Source of the DNA: Paraspadella gotoi
Lineage: Eukaryota > Chaetognatha
Assembly: GCA_051294375.1 (NCBI GenBank)
Contig: CM119264.1
Span: 557,173-621,172 of the forward strand
DNA: 64,000 nucleotides
Direction of reading: 5' to 3'
This document shows positions 1 through 29,894 of this stretch, piece after piece (within the stretch, counting starts at the first letter, position 1; the number at the start of each line of letters is the position of its first letter). The notes under the pieces are model-generated. The model saw only the letters and a list, made by a program, of their open reading frames with translations. It did no database searches and had not been told where the DNA came from. The position numbers were made by a program, and so were the translations under genes.

Positions 1-2440
1 CGCCCAGAAGAATCTAAAAAAAAAATAAGAGAATTCTTTTTTCGTATTCTCAACTTAAGGACATGTTGACTTCTCGCGCTAACCCTATCCTGATATTTGG
101 CCAGCTGCAGTCCAGTCTCTCTCTCTCTCCCTCTCTCTCATATAGAGTCGTAAACAAAAGGGAAATGCGAAAATACAATGAAGCGACGAAAATGACAAAT
201 TTCGATTCTTTCTCCGAATCATTCGACTCTTCTCTTTCGATATCTGCATCTCCGTGGGATTTTATTTCTGACCTCCAAAAAATATCAGAGGAGCCGGTGT
301 ACTTAACCCCCTTTCTGCATACTTCGAAAAGAATTGACAAAAAAAACAGCTTGAGTTGATAACGTTTTGCATAACGCTTGAATGGACATTCAAAAGAGCT
401 TCGGTTGATAGAACGTGTGTGAGTTAACGCTTTAAATGACATCAAAAAAATTTCGTCCCACTGAGTAAATATCTAAATCGTGCTCTAAAAAAAAAGGAAA
501 ATCTTCAAAAATGCAATCCAAACCTTGAAAAAGAAGAGAAAATAATTGTGACTCGCTCTCCTCTCTCTCTCTCACACACACCACACGGACGCTCTCCTCT
601 CAGTCATCTCATTCAAATTTTCGAACAACAACGCGAATTTCCCTTCCCCACCCCTCGCGTCGATACGAGGTCACTAAACGCCAGGGAGACGCCTCCCCAT
701 CCGCGTTGTCATGGTAACGCCAGTGGAAAAACAATCTTCCCGTTCCTCATCGTTTTTTTGCCATAGGAGGGCCACTCCTCCTCCTTTCCTTCCTCCTCCC
801 TCCTCCGTCGTCATGGCGACGAACGAGACGGCGACCGGTTGCTTCTCCTGCGCCTATCGCCGGGACTTCTCTCCCGCCGCGACGGATGTCGAGTTGACCG
901 AAGGATGCGACGCAATCCAATGGTCCTGTTACAAAATCCAACCGCCTTCGTTCCGCCAAAAAAGTGGGCGTGGCGACGGAAGCCGTCTGGATTCGCCCAC
1001 AGCTCTGCCGCCCAACGGCAGGCGATAATTATAACATTCCAGAAAGAAAAACGGAGTGATTGTGCGTGACGTAGTTAATAGCTTGTGATACATAAAATCT
1101 GACTCAGAGCGGCGGGCGCGTCGCTGTCCCCGACACTTGTCAAACGATGCGGCTCTCGTTACGTGCGCAGCAATTCCGGCTCGTCTTAGGTAAAGGGCTA
1201 ACCCACTAGTCCTTAATATTTAATTTTAAAAAAATTGACTATCAATTATAAATTTAAAAACGAAACGCGGCATGTATGGGGCAAAATAAGCCTTTGATGG
1301 CACCGGCTTAGGAATTTTGGGATTTTACTGAAAATTTATTGGCAAAACTTTAATCGAATAAGTTTTAAATTAAAAATGATTCTGTGTATCGTAATGCTAA
1401 CTTGTATCTAGCTTACTAGGGGGCAGATATTGATACTCACTCAATCATGTAATGCCTATCGAGAAGTTGCAGGGACCGCATTCATTATCGAAGTAGTGTG
1501 TAGGTCCACTACAAAACGGCAATACGTCTTTCCCCACCGCGCTCTCTCTCTCCTCCCCTCCAGCCTCGCATCCCTTCTCGCCCTGCATACGACGGAACAC
1601 TCCTTCCTCCCTCTGTGGTATTTGGGAATTACTGCGTATCGATTAATCGACGATTCGCGTATAACGTCAGAGTGATCCTCCAATAGAACCGATTCGTGAT
1701 CGGATTACATCCGTGGGCCAAGAGGTTGAGATGGCTTCGCATCGCAGAACCAAAGAAACGCCACAAGTGTTCCGAACCGAGGTGAGTCGAGAGAAAGAAA
1801 AATTGTATGAACCGAGATTTAAGATTTAATAAATTTGATAACATATGGACGTGTACCACGCGTAACATTTATTAAGAGCAATTATTTGAAAACCCCATTC
1901 AGCGACTGTGACACGTGCCTTCCTTACGAGGGACATTCAGAAGGCCGAAATAATGGTCGTTGCAAAACTTGGCGCAGACAAGTCGAAGCTCTATTAAAGA
2001 CTTAATCTAAAGAAAGTGTTAATCGTGCTCTACCGAGTTGGGTAAGGTGTCTGTCTCAATCTCTTATCTCTCTCTCTCCTCCCTTTCTTGACGACGTGGG
2101 ATCTACGTATTGAAATAATTTGTAACGATTTCTGATTCTTGCGCAACTGAATTAATTCCGACCCCACATCGTAAAAAAAAACCCAGTAAATTCTGGTTGC
2201 TGAAAAATTTCACTCAGCCTCTTCATCTGCGCTCATTCTCCTCTCCAAACCCTAAAGGTCCGGGCGTTTCGTTAGCCGCGTGGACACCGCATCAGTAGTT
2301 AAAAGGGACCGCGGTCGCGCTTAACCCGCCTGTAAGACGGCGTTACAGCCAGATCGAAAAGCGTTCAGGTGGGACTGCCTTAATGCTTCTATTATCATAA
2401 ACGCGCTTCTATTACTAAAGTCGACCTAACAATAATTTTC
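1..2440. repeat. Left outer arm of a 12.4-kb inverted repeat
   Basis: This stretch reads as the reverse complement of about 9,950-12,368 (coordinates x and 12,368-x over the core). From about 500 to 1,483 it looks identical to its partner, including an open frame at 711-1,028 mirrored at 11,340-11,657. Outside that core the arms differ by many single-base indels. I see no convincing exon. Contents are (TC) runs near 110-145 and 560-600, a GC-rich island at 640-1,030, and a SINE-A-like copy at 2,205-2,420. Confidence 0.85.
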
Positions 2441-2501
2441 TCTTCTCTTAATAATATTCTTTCTTTTCTTTCCCGTTTTCCCCAAAAATAAAAGGCAACA
2501 C

Positions 2502-2900
2502 CATGTCCAACCTGGCTAAATGGGCCAACACGAACGTAATTAAGTTAAACGACGGGGCGCCCCCGCGACTCCGCCCCTCCGCCGACGCCCCCCGGTGCCT
2601 CGTCCCGCCAACATGTCGATACCACAACTGGTGTGTCATTGTAACGTCGGTCAAGTCCCTGGGTCTTTCTTGCTAAGGCGGCGAAACGCACAGCCTCGTT
2701 ACCGGCCAGCGGCGGGTCATCCCCCCACTGATCCGAACGATGCGGTGATCAACGCCGCCGTCTACCCCTTTGTCTCCAACTCCCCGTCACGCTCGACCGC
2801 GCGAGTTGATGTCGTCATTGTCCGTCGCGCTGTGAGAGTGAGAGCTGGCCGCTCCTGCCGTGCGTGTGCTGCGCGTGCGCTCCCACGCGTGCCGGTCTGA
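2502..2900 (+). pseudogene. Indel-rich copy of the exon at 9,536-9,931
   Basis: The start MSN and the motif TNVIKLNDGAP are recognisable, but the frame is broken by several single-base insertions relative to the cleaner opposite-strand copy at 9,931-9,536. It belongs to the left arm of the inverted repeat. The error pattern (1-nt insertions) suggests uncorrected long-read sequence rather than an old pseudogene, but a decayed duplicate is possible. Confidence 0.5.
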
Positions 2901-3836
2901 TCGCATGGGTTGGTTGTATCGGTCGCGTGAGTTTCGTGCGGGTGGCGTCGGGGGCGTGTGGTCAGTTGTGGTGTGTAGGTTGAGGATTAGTGACGTATTT
3001 GAAGAGTGGCGGAGAAGCGGGCAGAAAGCGAGAGAGGAGCAGGAGCACGATGGCGTTGCGCGCGAGGTTATCCCAGGGAGTACCTAGAATAGTGGGGGTG
3101 ATAGGCGCGGAAGCTGTGTGGCGAGAGATGAGGCGGTGAGAGGTCGTGGAGGGAGAGTTCTTTAAGCTAGATGAGAGGCAAGGCTTAGCCTTAGAGGGTA
3201 AGTGTAGAATTAAGAGTTACCAGATTTGATTTTCCGATAAAATTGCTGAGAGAGTGTGGTCGTGAAGAGCGAAGCGCCCGAGGAATCTGGGTTTTCGTTT
3301 GAGGTACGTGGGTGAAGAAGACAAGAGGATGCGTATAGTTTGAGAGAGAGGAATGGACGAGCGATGGAGGAGAGAAGTGTGAGCGGTGGTGTGAGCATGA
3401 GTGGGAAAGTGTTGGGCGATGAACAGAATTGACGGTGTTGGTGACATTGTTATAGTTCCAGAAAGAGCAGCCGGGTGCTCATCTGCTGTGGTAACTATTT
3501 ATTGTTTAACATTCAGCGTCGTGTGAGAGATTCCGAGGTTTTTCTGCATGGATAGATAAAAATGTGGTGTGCCTGCGAGGCCGGACATGCTTCCTTAAGT
3601 GTCGGGGGTGGGAGATGAATTTTACCATGTTTAATGAATACGAATTATTAAAATGTTTGAGTGTGGGTGAAAGAGCAGAGGCGCGAAAGCCTGAGTGGCG
3701 AAATTAAAATATAACAGACGCCTGCGCTCTCGAAGCAAGTAGCTTACCTTTGAGCGCCTTTGTAAATTCCGCCATAGAAATCTTTTTGCGCAAATTTTGA
3801 TCCTATTCCGGCTCGCGAGTTTCGTAAACCTCTGCG
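2900..3836. other. Gene-free stretch, GT/GA-rich, then inverted-copy sequence
   Basis: No exon can be supported here. 2,860-3,470 is GT/GA-rich. 3,700-3,836 is the reverse complement of about 8,502-8,640 and also of the sequence just right of the 25-N gap (3,862-3,900), so the gap sits at the centre of a local inverted repeat. Confidence 0.5.
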
Positions 3837-3861
3837 NNNNNNNNNNNNNNNNNNNNNNNNN
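3837..3861. other. Assembly gap, exactly 25 N
   Basis: Twenty-five N, flanked on both sides by the same sequence in opposite orientation. The length matches the other two short gaps in the window (9,350-9,374 and 36,741-36,765). Confidence 0.95.
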
Positions 3862-3946
3862 AGTACCTTGGCTTCGAAGCGCAGGCGTCTGTTAAATTTT
3901 ACTTTGGCCCAATAGGCTTTTGGCTTGTTTTAAATAAAAAATTTAA

Positions 3947-4382
3947 NNNNNNNNNNNNNNNNNNNNNNNNNNNNNNNNNNNNNNNNNNNNNNNNNNNNNN
4001 NNNNNNNNNNNNNNNNNNNNNNNNNNNNNNNNNNNNNNNNNNNNNNNNNNNNNNNNNNNNNNNNNNNNNNNNNNNNNNNNNNNNNNNNNNNNNNNNNNNN
4101 NNNNNNNNNNNNNNNNNNNNNNNNNNNNNNNNNNNNNNNNNNNNNNNNNNNNNNNNNNNNNNNNNNNNNNNNNNNNNNNNNNNNNNNNNNNNNNNNNNNN
4201 NNNNNNNNNNNNNNNNNNNNNNNNNNNNNNNNNNNNNNNNNNNNNNNNNNNNNNNNNNNNNNNNNNNNNNNNNNNNNNNNNNNNNNNNNNNNNNNNNNNN
4301 NNNNNNNNNNNNNNNNNNNNNNNNNNNNNNNNNNNNNNNNNNNNNNNNNNNNNNNNNNNNNNNNNNNNNNNNNNNNNNNNNN
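3947..4382. other. Assembly gap, 436 N
   Basis: Run of N. The flanks 3,862-3,946 and 4,383-4,468 match 8,608-8,697 and 8,910-9,004 in direct orientation, so the missing bases are probably represented by 8,698-8,909. Confidence 0.95.
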
Positions 4383-4468
4383 TCGTAAATTAAATTATTA
4401 ATGTAGTATTTTTAAAATATACTTTTGTTTGTACCACCGTATCAAGAAAACAGATTTCGGGGTTGTTT

Positions 4469-4568
4469 NNNNNNNNNNNNNNNNNNNNNNNNNNNNNNNN
4501 NNNNNNNNNNNNNNNNNNNNNNNNNNNNNNNNNNNNNNNNNNNNNNNNNNNNNNNNNNNNNNNNNNNN
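4469..4568. other. Assembly gap, 100 N
   Basis: A round-number gap. The left flank matches about 8,990-9,004 and the right flank matches 6,479 onward, so two different repeat copies are joined across it. Confidence 0.95.
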
Positions 4569-4810
4569 CACTGAGGATCAAAGTTGAGTTGGGAGAGGGT
4601 ACTGGGGGGTTGTGGAGCGGGGGTGGTGTTTTCTCTATTTTTTTATTTTTAATATGAAAAAAAAGTTTTGATTGACTAAGACTAAAATAATGACAATCGT
4701 TAATCAATGACTAATGTAATTAAACTCAATGTGACTATTGACAATTGATTCATGTAATGACAATTAGCACTGATATTTGACGCTTGACGATTCACATTTA
4801 CAAATGGCAG

Positions 4811-5006
4811 AGAAGAGATAGAAGTCTCCAAATACCCGCATCGCCTCGTCCCCAACGACCCTCTCTTCATACCTCCGCCCGTCGATCTGCCCGTCGAGTA
4901 TCTCCTCTTGAAGGCCAAAGGCTACGTCCCTCCCAAGCCGGCCAAGAAGGGAAAAGGGAAAAAGGGAAAGAAGGATAAAAAGGGAAAAAAAGGGAAGAAG
5001 AAATGA
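4811..5006 (+). CDS. Terminal exon of an unidentified gene, lysine/glycine-rich tail
   Basis: An acceptor (aatggcag) ends at 4,810. The frame then reads about 65 residues to a TGA at 5,004-5,006. The exon has a proline-rich part containing VPNDPLFIPPPVDLPVEYLL, then KAKGYVPPKPAKK, then a tail of K/G repeats ending in KKK. Codon-like composition and an intact frame argue that it is coding. I do not recognise the family; the K-rich tail suggests a basic, possibly nucleic-acid- or microtubule-binding end. Upstream exons would fall in the N gaps or outside. A second, frame-broken copy lies at about 6,745-6,965. It sits 265 bp before a KIAA0930 exon on the same strand, so it is either a neighbouring gene, a nested gene or a misjoin. 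Confidence 0.55.
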
Positions 5007-5270
5007 ATCGAAATGAATGGAAATGAATATAAATGAATATTATATACGTGTGGACGACGCTTATAAGTCTCCTTTTGAACAGAATATTAATATTAATATT
5101 TTTTTTTAATATAATTTTTTCCTTCCATTTGATATTCAGACGAGAGTTAGACTTAGGTTAGTCATAAATTAGAATCATATTAATTCTGTTGATAACTCTT
5201 TGAATTTTATTCTACATTTTTTTTCTAATGATGCGCTGTCTTCAATAATTCATCGCCGTTTTTATTCCAG

Positions 5271-22344
<17,074 letters not shown>

Positions 22345-23358
22345 GAAGGAGGGGGATGTGGAAGGGGGGGCGTGACTTCGATTCTGGAACATCTTTTTTT
22401 TTTTTCAGATTTGTTGGAAAGAAGACGGGAACCGATTTTGACCTTTTGAAGTTGGAAAGATAAAAGTACATTTTCAAAAAAGAAACAAAAAAAAGATGAT
22501 GAAACCGATTTTTATTTTTTTTTTTCTATTTGGAACCAAAAATAAAAAGAAGAAACCAAAAAAGCAGACGCAACCCCCCCCCTCAAAAAAAAAGAGAGAC
22601 CAAGTGTCTTCGCTTTCTCGATGTCAAATCTTCGTGGAATCAAAATGGAATTCCAAAAAAAAAAAAAAAGGGAAAATCCTCTTGGTACTTTCTGGGTATA
22701 ATTTTTTTTCTAAATCATTAACTTTTTTTTCATCTTTTACTCGCTCTAATTTTACTAACGAAGTCTTTCTACGTGAAGACTACCGCTTCTTTGACCGAAA
22801 AAGTTCTTATAAGTTGATTTCACTTTTGGCTCATGGATTCGCCTTTTCTAAAAATCTACAAACATTTTTTTTTTCGTTTTCAATTTCGCAAATTTTTTTT
22901 TTTTTTTTTTGAAAATGCGACCAAAAATTTACGATCTCTGATATTCTTCGTCTATAATAAACTTTCGTGTTTTAGAATTTATACAGTGATTATATTGCAT
23001 AACTATATTTGTTCTCATAGTCAAACCTTTTCTTGATCCTCATGTGTGATTTTTTTAGCTAAGTCTTCAATAAACAAATTTGTCATTCGGGTGAATTAAA
23101 TATGTATTAATTTTCTTAGACTATGAAAGTTTGAAAAAGAAAAGTTATTTCATATTCAACAGTCGATTATTCTTAATACAAAAAACGTATAGTTATTTTA
23201 AGACGAAAAAAAAGATGTCTTGTTGGCGATTTATATATATATATATTTATCTTCGTTTTAAAACACGACCGAAATATTATTTATTTTGCTATTTCCGTTT
23301 TTTAAAAGAATGAAAATAATTAAATTCTCGTCCGTCGGTTGACTCAAAAAAAAATAAA
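22345..23358. other. Intergenic spacer between KIAA0930 and the START gene
   Basis: About 1 kb, A/T-rich with A and T homopolymers of 10-20 bp (22,390-22,410, 22,655-22,670, 22,890-22,910). No polyadenylation or promoter element can be called with certainty. Confidence 0.4.
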
Positions 23359-26300
23359 ATGTCTGCCGCTGATTCGTTAACAACAGCAGGAGCCGCAACC
23401 GACGCCGCTTCCTTCCTGACGCGCCTCTCCATCTGGGAAGCGTTGCTCATTTGTTGGACGATCCTCGTGGCTTCGTCGATCCTAGTCGTCGTCTTCGTCA
23501 TCTTCTTTCTCGATAACCTCAAAGGTCGACAGGCGCGCCTGACGACCGATTCCGTCCTCGATCTCATTCGCTCTCGCCTGTTGCCAGTCAACGCCATCAA
23601 TCATTGGCGCCTGGCGCTTTTCGATCAAGGCGTTTCCGTTTGGCGCCGCACGGTGGCGCGAGATTCGCTTCCTCCGAACGGAGATCGACCGACGTCGGAT
23701 CTTCGCCTCCACGCCGCGTTCGGAGTCTCTTTCGCTCCGCCCACCCTCGCTTGGGACGCCGTCAAGAGTCTGACCAAGAATTTAGAATGGAATCCTTACC
23801 TTCAATACTTACAGCCTTACCCGCCGCCTTCGTCGTCGTCTTGCCTCACCCATTCATCTTTCGGTCGAGATCACGTGATTCAAGGTTCCTCCTCCTCCTC
23901 ATTTCGCTCTTCCTCCCTTCTCGATTGGCTCGCCGCCCGCTTGATAGGCGACGCGGCTTGCAAGCAGCTTTCCGTGCTAGAGCGTCAGTGGCTCCGACCC
24001 GTGGACAACTCGGACGCTTGCTGGCTGCTCACTAACGACACTCAGCGACTCGGATGGACGTTTTACGCCTTCGAACCTTTCGTGGGCGGAGGAACACACT
24101 CTCGATCGTCGCCCGCGACATGGGTCACTTTGATCGCTTGCTCAGAGGCTGGACTGTCCCGCTTCTCCGCTCCCGACGAAGCGGCGGCGGCAACGGCGGC
24201 TCGGTTAGCTTCGCTGCTTAATTTTGTTTCTCTGTCGTCGTTATCGTCGTCGTCGTCGTCGTCTTTCCTCTCCGGTCCTCACGCCTCCGCTGGGAACGCT
24301 CACATTCTCTTTCCGCCGCAGGAGCGCCCGGGGAATCCCCCGACGCGGCGGAGCGGCGGCGAGGATAGAAAATGCCGCAGCGCGACGCTGCCGCTGGAGA
24401 CGGCGCGATCGTCACCGAACGTTGGGGTTCGACGGAGCGATTCTGCGAGATCGATGCGAAGGGAAGGAAAGAAGGAGAAGATGGTAAATAAAGAGAGAGA
24501 TAGAGAGAGATGAGCCGGACAAAGACCGAGATATAGTGCGCGTGGGAGAGAGAGACACACTGACAGACGTATACAAAGTTAGACGTGGAGGGATAGAGAG
24601 ATGGAGCTTCCAATAATTTTCGTATCCCTCAAATTTTCCTTTCGAAACAATTTCCCCCCTAAAGGATCCGAAGACCCGCGACGAGATGTCGCCTGCGTCT
24701 TTGGCGACGTCACCCGACGCCACCACGCCCATCGAGGTTGCCATCTCATCTTCTTCGATCTCCGACGCCGCCCCTGGTACTGACGCTGCCACCGCCACCG
24801 CTGCAGAGGCGTCAACGCCAGCGGGTCCATCCACGAGTCCGGATTTGTGTCCGTCGGTCCGTCCATCGACGGCTACGCCTCCTTCGCCGGTGAAGGGTGA
24901 CGTCGATGAAGTTGGATATCAAGTGATCGCTAATCAATCGGCGGCCGGTGAGATAAAGCAAGCAAAGCGCCAAGCATGGCAAGCACTTTTTAAAACTCCC
25001 TTTTTTGTTCTCCTTTTCCTCAGATTCGCTTGCCAAAGTTCTCAAACTTTTGATAAATCACTGATAAATCTTTAATGAATCTTCCTCAGATTTACTGTCT
25101 CAGGTTCTCAAAGCTTCGTTGATAAATCTTTGATAAATCACTGATAAATCTTTAATGAATCTTCCTCAGATTTACTGGCCGAGGTTCTCAAAGCTTCTTT
25201 GATAAATCTTTCTTCGTCCCACGCGAAGCAAAGAGAGGCCACAGATGGTTGGTTCTTCGCAGGTAATTTTGAAGGGGATTTAAAAAATTGAATTAAACTA
25301 TGTTCATTAATAAACAAGTTATCTATTAAATACCTAAAGGAGTGGTCATTTTTTTAGAATTAAAGCATTCTCTAAAAGATTATACAACTTCATTGATAGG
25401 AAAGCCAGGTACTCTGGAATTGAATAAACTAGACATGTTTGAAAGTTGGTTATGGTGATGGAGGCCGTAAACGACGATACTCAGAGGGAAGATTGCTTTT
25501 TTTTATATTAGTTGAACCAATTTCCAAAACATTCGACTAAATGTTCGATTATTGAATTAAGTACGTCCAATGATTACTGCATTAGTGCATTTAATTATTC
25601 CTCCGAAAGCCATTGACCCAAAGAGCATCTATCCCTTTTCCTCTGGCAGGAATGGAAAAGGACGTTGTGATTCTCAAGAAAGACTTACCCAAAGAAGCCA
25701 ACCTTGTCTGTTACTTGGGTAAGGGAGTCATTCCAGTTCCACCAAATGTCGTTTGCAAGACATTACGAAATCCTCAATCTAGGTGAATTGATATTACTGT
25801 ATTATTGTTTAGTATTTTATTATTATAATACTGTATTGCTTCTCTTTTTTTAAATTTTTGTAAATATTACTTGACTGATAGGGAAGCTACCGGTACACTG
25901 GGAGTTAATAAGCGAGACTGCGAAAGAAACTTAATTAAAAACTTGCCAAATCCCGCTACGTTTATATTATGGCAATGGGGAGACATGCGTGATGCACGGG
26001 GTGTGAGGCATTCCCCGACAGCTGGCGCTCAGGGCTTTGGACCTGCAGTCACCACCCCATGTTACTAGCGTGTTTAATAAACTGTTTATGTCGACGCTAT
26101 CACACTTTAACCAGCGTGACCGTGAGGGGATTCATTCAATCCGGAACTCACGGTTGATGAACGAGAACTCAGCTGTCCAAGCCAATGGGACTAGCTGAGT
26201 TTCACCAAGCTATACTAATACTAAAATATATCCCGCTTTTTCACTAAACTAACGTATACTTTTATATCGATTTGAAATCAATTGAATTACTTAAATTTAG

Positions 26301-26839
26301 ATTCATGTACGACGAACAATTGAAAAAATTAAACATTCTACACGAATTCGTTTCCTCTTCACCCGGAAATTCGTCGTCGTCGTCAGATCTTAAGATTCTT
26401 CATATGCATCACGAGGTGAAAATAAAATGAATATGATTGGTTGATTCCTGTTCCGTCTTGACCAATCAGAATTCGTCGATTTCATTTTCTTGCGGTGATC
26501 CTATTTGATTTTGGTGGTTTGATACTCCTGCGATGACATGATAAGACGTTTATAGTATGCGTATCGGTGGTCAATATTTGATTAATTAATTAATTTTAAC
26601 GCTTTTTCGCCTTGGCTATGGCAATCTACTTCAAGATAACTTTTTCAATTTTTTTTTCTTGCTCTTCCTTTTCCTCCTCTGTTCTTCTTTATTAATATAA
26701 TTATTTATAATACTAAAATTGTCTTTTCTTCTCTTTCCTTTACTTGTCTTTATTCCTTTCCATGTCTGTTTTCTTTTTCTATGCCTCTTCCTTCCCTTGC
26801 CTTTCCCTTGTCTTTCATCTTCCAAACTCACTCTCTCTT

Positions 26840-26870
<31 letters not shown>

Positions 26871-26911
26871 TTCTCTCTCCATCTCTCTCTCTTTCTTTCT
26901 CTCTCTCTCTC

Positions 26912-26942
<31 letters not shown>

Positions 26943-27846
26943 CCTCCCCCCCCTCTCCCTCCAGATCAGCCACATGCTCCGACGTCAAACCCGCGATACT
27001 TGCGCCCTCCAGTGCTACCGCGTCCACGGAGAGAGACACGTCATTTCCCTGCGAAGCGTCATGTGGCCGACGTGTCCGGACATGTCGGACGCGCGGCAGA
27101 GGGGCGCCGAGTCGGGCAGCCGTATGACCCTGTTACCGTCCGGTTGGGTCATCGAACCGATAACGGGGTCGTTGCCGGGCGAGAGGCGAGTTCCTTGTTC
27201 CCTTGTTTTTTTGTTTCTTTTATTGGTTACATATTCGTACCAATAGTTTTATGTTAAAATCTTAAAATTTCAAATTAAGATAATAATATTTTATAATAAT
27301 ATATTCCTATAATATTATTATTCAGAATAAAATTTTATAATAAATTTTGCGAGGGCAAGCTATTTCGGTTAAAGCTTCCTATTTCCTTGTCTCTCTATTT
27401 TAATAAATGATGAATAATATTTATTTTATTTGAATTTGGTTCTCAGCGCGGAAGGTCAGATAAGCGAAGAGCGAGTCGCCTTAATCTCATGGTCAGTTAT
27501 TTATTTCAAGTGGATCTCGGCGGCGGGAAGAGGTAAGTTCTTTTCTCTCTTTCCTCTCTCTCCCCTTCTCTCTCTCTCTCCTTCTCTCTCTCCCTCTCCT
27601 TTCTCTCTCTCCCTCTCCTTTCTCTCTCTCCCTCTCCTTTCTCTCTCTCTCACTCTCTCTCTCTCCTTTCTCTCCCTTTTCTCTCCCTTTTCTCTCCCTC
27701 TTTCTTTATCTATTTTTTTAATTCTCTCTTCCTTCTAGTCGGATTATTCATCCGCTGACGAAGGTTGGACAAGTTTCGTTAAGAAACAACCCAACGCCAT
27801 CTCCCACTTGCGTCAATATCTCGCGCCGAGTGACGGGTCCGAGTGA
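23359..27846 (+). CDS. Membrane-anchored START-domain protein
   Basis: START domains bind lipids or sterols in a hydrophobic pocket. Exons: 23,359-24,483 (375 codons); 24,665-24,947; 25,170-25,262; 25,650-25,782; 26,301-26,415; 26,965 to 27,185/27,189; 27,447-27,532; 27,739-27,846. A single transmembrane segment at about residues 27-52 (LLICWTILVASSILVVVFVI) is followed by a Ser-rich region of over 300 residues. The START domain begins near DGWFFAGMEKDVVILKKDLP and includes RFMYDEQLKKLNILHEF and MTLLPSGWVIEPI. The final exon has FVKKQPNAISHLRQYLAP, a START-like last helix. Phases close through exon 6. Around exon 7 they do not: the QVDLGGG frame and the SDYSSADEGW frame cannot be joined as sequenced, so an indel or missed exon is likely. 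Exon 3 has two decayed tandem copies just upstream. Confidence 0.75.
25021..25262 (+). repeat. Tandem copies of an intron-exon junction
   Basis: Three copies of cctcag followed by an att[tc][ag]ctg-type exon start lie at 25,024, 25,090 and 25,170. Each is followed by variants of ttctcaaagcttcnttgataaatc. Only the third continues into the START gene's open frame (DLLAEVLKASL). The first two degenerate into a gataaatc simple repeat. Confidence 0.75.
25985..26065 (+). mobile_element. SINE-C fragment
   Basis: It contains gacagctggcgctcagggct then ggacctgcagtcacc. The same words occur on the minus strand at 48,719-48,830 with a B-box-like cagttcgagttc. Short, in a START-gene intron. Confidence 0.4.
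26825..26962 (+). repeat. (TC)n tract abutting a 3' splice site
   Basis: Interrupted TC/TTC tract running directly into the ccag acceptor of START exon 6 at 26,965. It likely acts as the polypyrimidine tract. Confidence 0.85.
27540..27738 (+). repeat. (TC)n tract filling a small intron
   Basis: From just after the donor at 27,533 to the tctag acceptor at 27,738 the intron is almost entirely T/C, with units like ctctctccctctcctttct. Confidence 0.85.
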
Positions 27847-29825
27847 AGAAAGTGACCCGAGGGGGAAGGGCCGCCGGAGGAATTGTCGAAGTTATTATTT
27901 AATAATTTGAAAGAAATATTTTTTAAATCACTAAATTCGATTTAATCAAACTTTTTCACATCTTTTCCAGTTTTGATCTTGGTCTCAAATTTCAATAATT
28001 GTGTTGTCCTTTGATTTTAGTTTTTACTTCCAATCTGTTGTTTCATTTTCCTGTCTTTTTTTTCAAATCGTTTAAAAAAAATATAAATGGTTCATTTTGC
28101 GTATTTTTTTGGTTTTATTCTCATTGACGGACTCGTGAAAGCAAAACTACGTCGATAGCAAAAATTATTCACTTAGACCGGAAGCAGATGACAAAGTTCT
28201 TAATTTGTTCCAGATTGTATTATATTAAATAACGTTATAAAATAATTATATATATAGTTAATTATTTATTCAATAGAATACAATTACTGAAATCAACGGT
28301 GATCAACGAATTATCAAATCAATTAATAACATTAATAAACAATAATTAACGAGATTTATGTAGAGGTGAATTTCTTTCGTAGTAATAGTAATAGCGAATA
28401 GTTTTTTTCACTCAAAGTTAAAAGCTAGATTTTACTTCATTTTTGAATCTTATAAATAATTTATATATACGATGACCAATGTGTCTAAAAATATCTGACA
28501 TTGTCAGAATGTTAATATAGTTGGTGTTGTGCAAAGCCTGCTGGCCTCCTGCACTTGAGTCTCGAGATCGATTCCATTCCATTTCATCGATTCAATTTCA
28601 TGACTTTTATTTTAGTTATAATAATAATAATAATTATTCATGTACAATATATCTTAGACGAGATAAGTAAAACCCAAATTGAATGAAAAGTCAATCTTGG
28701 ATCCATGATTCCACAATTATTCCGGTTATTGTATTGACTATGCAAATTTAATCATTAACCGGGATTTTGCGGTCGGTAATTTGTTTTTCACTTTTTATGA
28801 GCGATATATTTAAAGTTCATTATGCAAAAAAGCTTCATATCAAACAAAGAAAAAAAAAAATATGTTATAAGCACGAAACTTTATATTTAAAAATTTATTT
28901 TAAAACTACCCTAAACTCTAACCCTATCTTAATTATCCTAATTCCCCAACCCTAACTACCCCAATCCTTAACTACCCTTAAACCTAACTATTTTTAATCT
29001 AATTTTTAACCCAATTTGATAACCGTTTAAAAAATAACACAAAAATAACCCTAAATATCCAAAAAATTTTTCATCTAGAAAAAAAAATTTTAAAATGTAT
29101 TATTACGTAAACTGAGATTCGAGCTAAAGGAAAACAAAATTCAAAAATCACTGACCGTGGTCGCTAAGGTTGGTTACGGTCGTCTAATAGTAAAGTTACC
29201 GGGGAATACTATTGTACTCCGCACTAGCATCAAATACAAGGAACTGAATTTTATATAAAAATTATCCATTCATCAATAAATTAGCTATTTTGAGATCCTA
29301 GGTAATAAGTCCAATGAAAATAAAGGTCATTAACCCTACGAATAAATTCCCTTTTTAAAATCACGCATCTCTAACGCGCATGTCAATAGCATGTTAACAT
29401 ATCAATAACATGTCAACATGTCAATAGCACGTGCGACGAGTTTTTCCTCGAGTTTTTCTTTCCTCCGATGTTCATTTCTTTCCTCCCTTTTTTTTCTTTC
29501 CTCCGCGTCCTCTTCTTCCTCCTCCTCCTCGCGTGCTTCTTTCCACGGCTTCTCTCTCGCTCTCTCTCTCTCTCGCTCTCGACGCAAAATGTCTCTCGAT
29601 TTTCATATCAGGCGAATTTACCAATTTTCCTGATTTTACGGCGACGTTTAATTAATTCATTCATACTTGTAAAATTTAACTAAAAACTTACAAAAAAACA
29701 ATCGGTTAAGTTGACTGGTCACGAAGTCACGTTCCATTTGCCAGAATGCGGGGAGTCGCATGGAATGATTAATAACCGAAGAAATTAGTTGAAATTCATT
29801 GATTAATTGATAAAAAAAAAAGAAA
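27847..29825. other. Intergenic stretch between the START gene and ABCG
   Basis: AT-rich with no exon seen. 28,905-28,985 has degenerate TAACCC-type motifs. 29,240-29,300 is a family-D piece. 29,455-29,580 is a T/C-rich run rich in ttcctcc and ctctctc. Confidence 0.4.
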
Positions 29826-29894
29826 ATGGCGGAACTGCTGTCGGTTCACGTTCACGCCGCACAGAGCATGGTGCAGTTTAATCCTGACCCCAAG
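29826..29894 (+). CDS. Probable first coding exon of the ABCG gene
   Basis: ATG opens MAELLSVHVHAAQSMVQFNP plus DPK, 23 codons, and ends at a strong donor (caag/gtgagttt), phase 0. It is the only start-containing exon between the START gene and the ABCG core and points the right way. The ABCG N-terminus is poorly conserved, so assignment rests on position. It could instead be exon 1 of another gene. Confidence 0.45.
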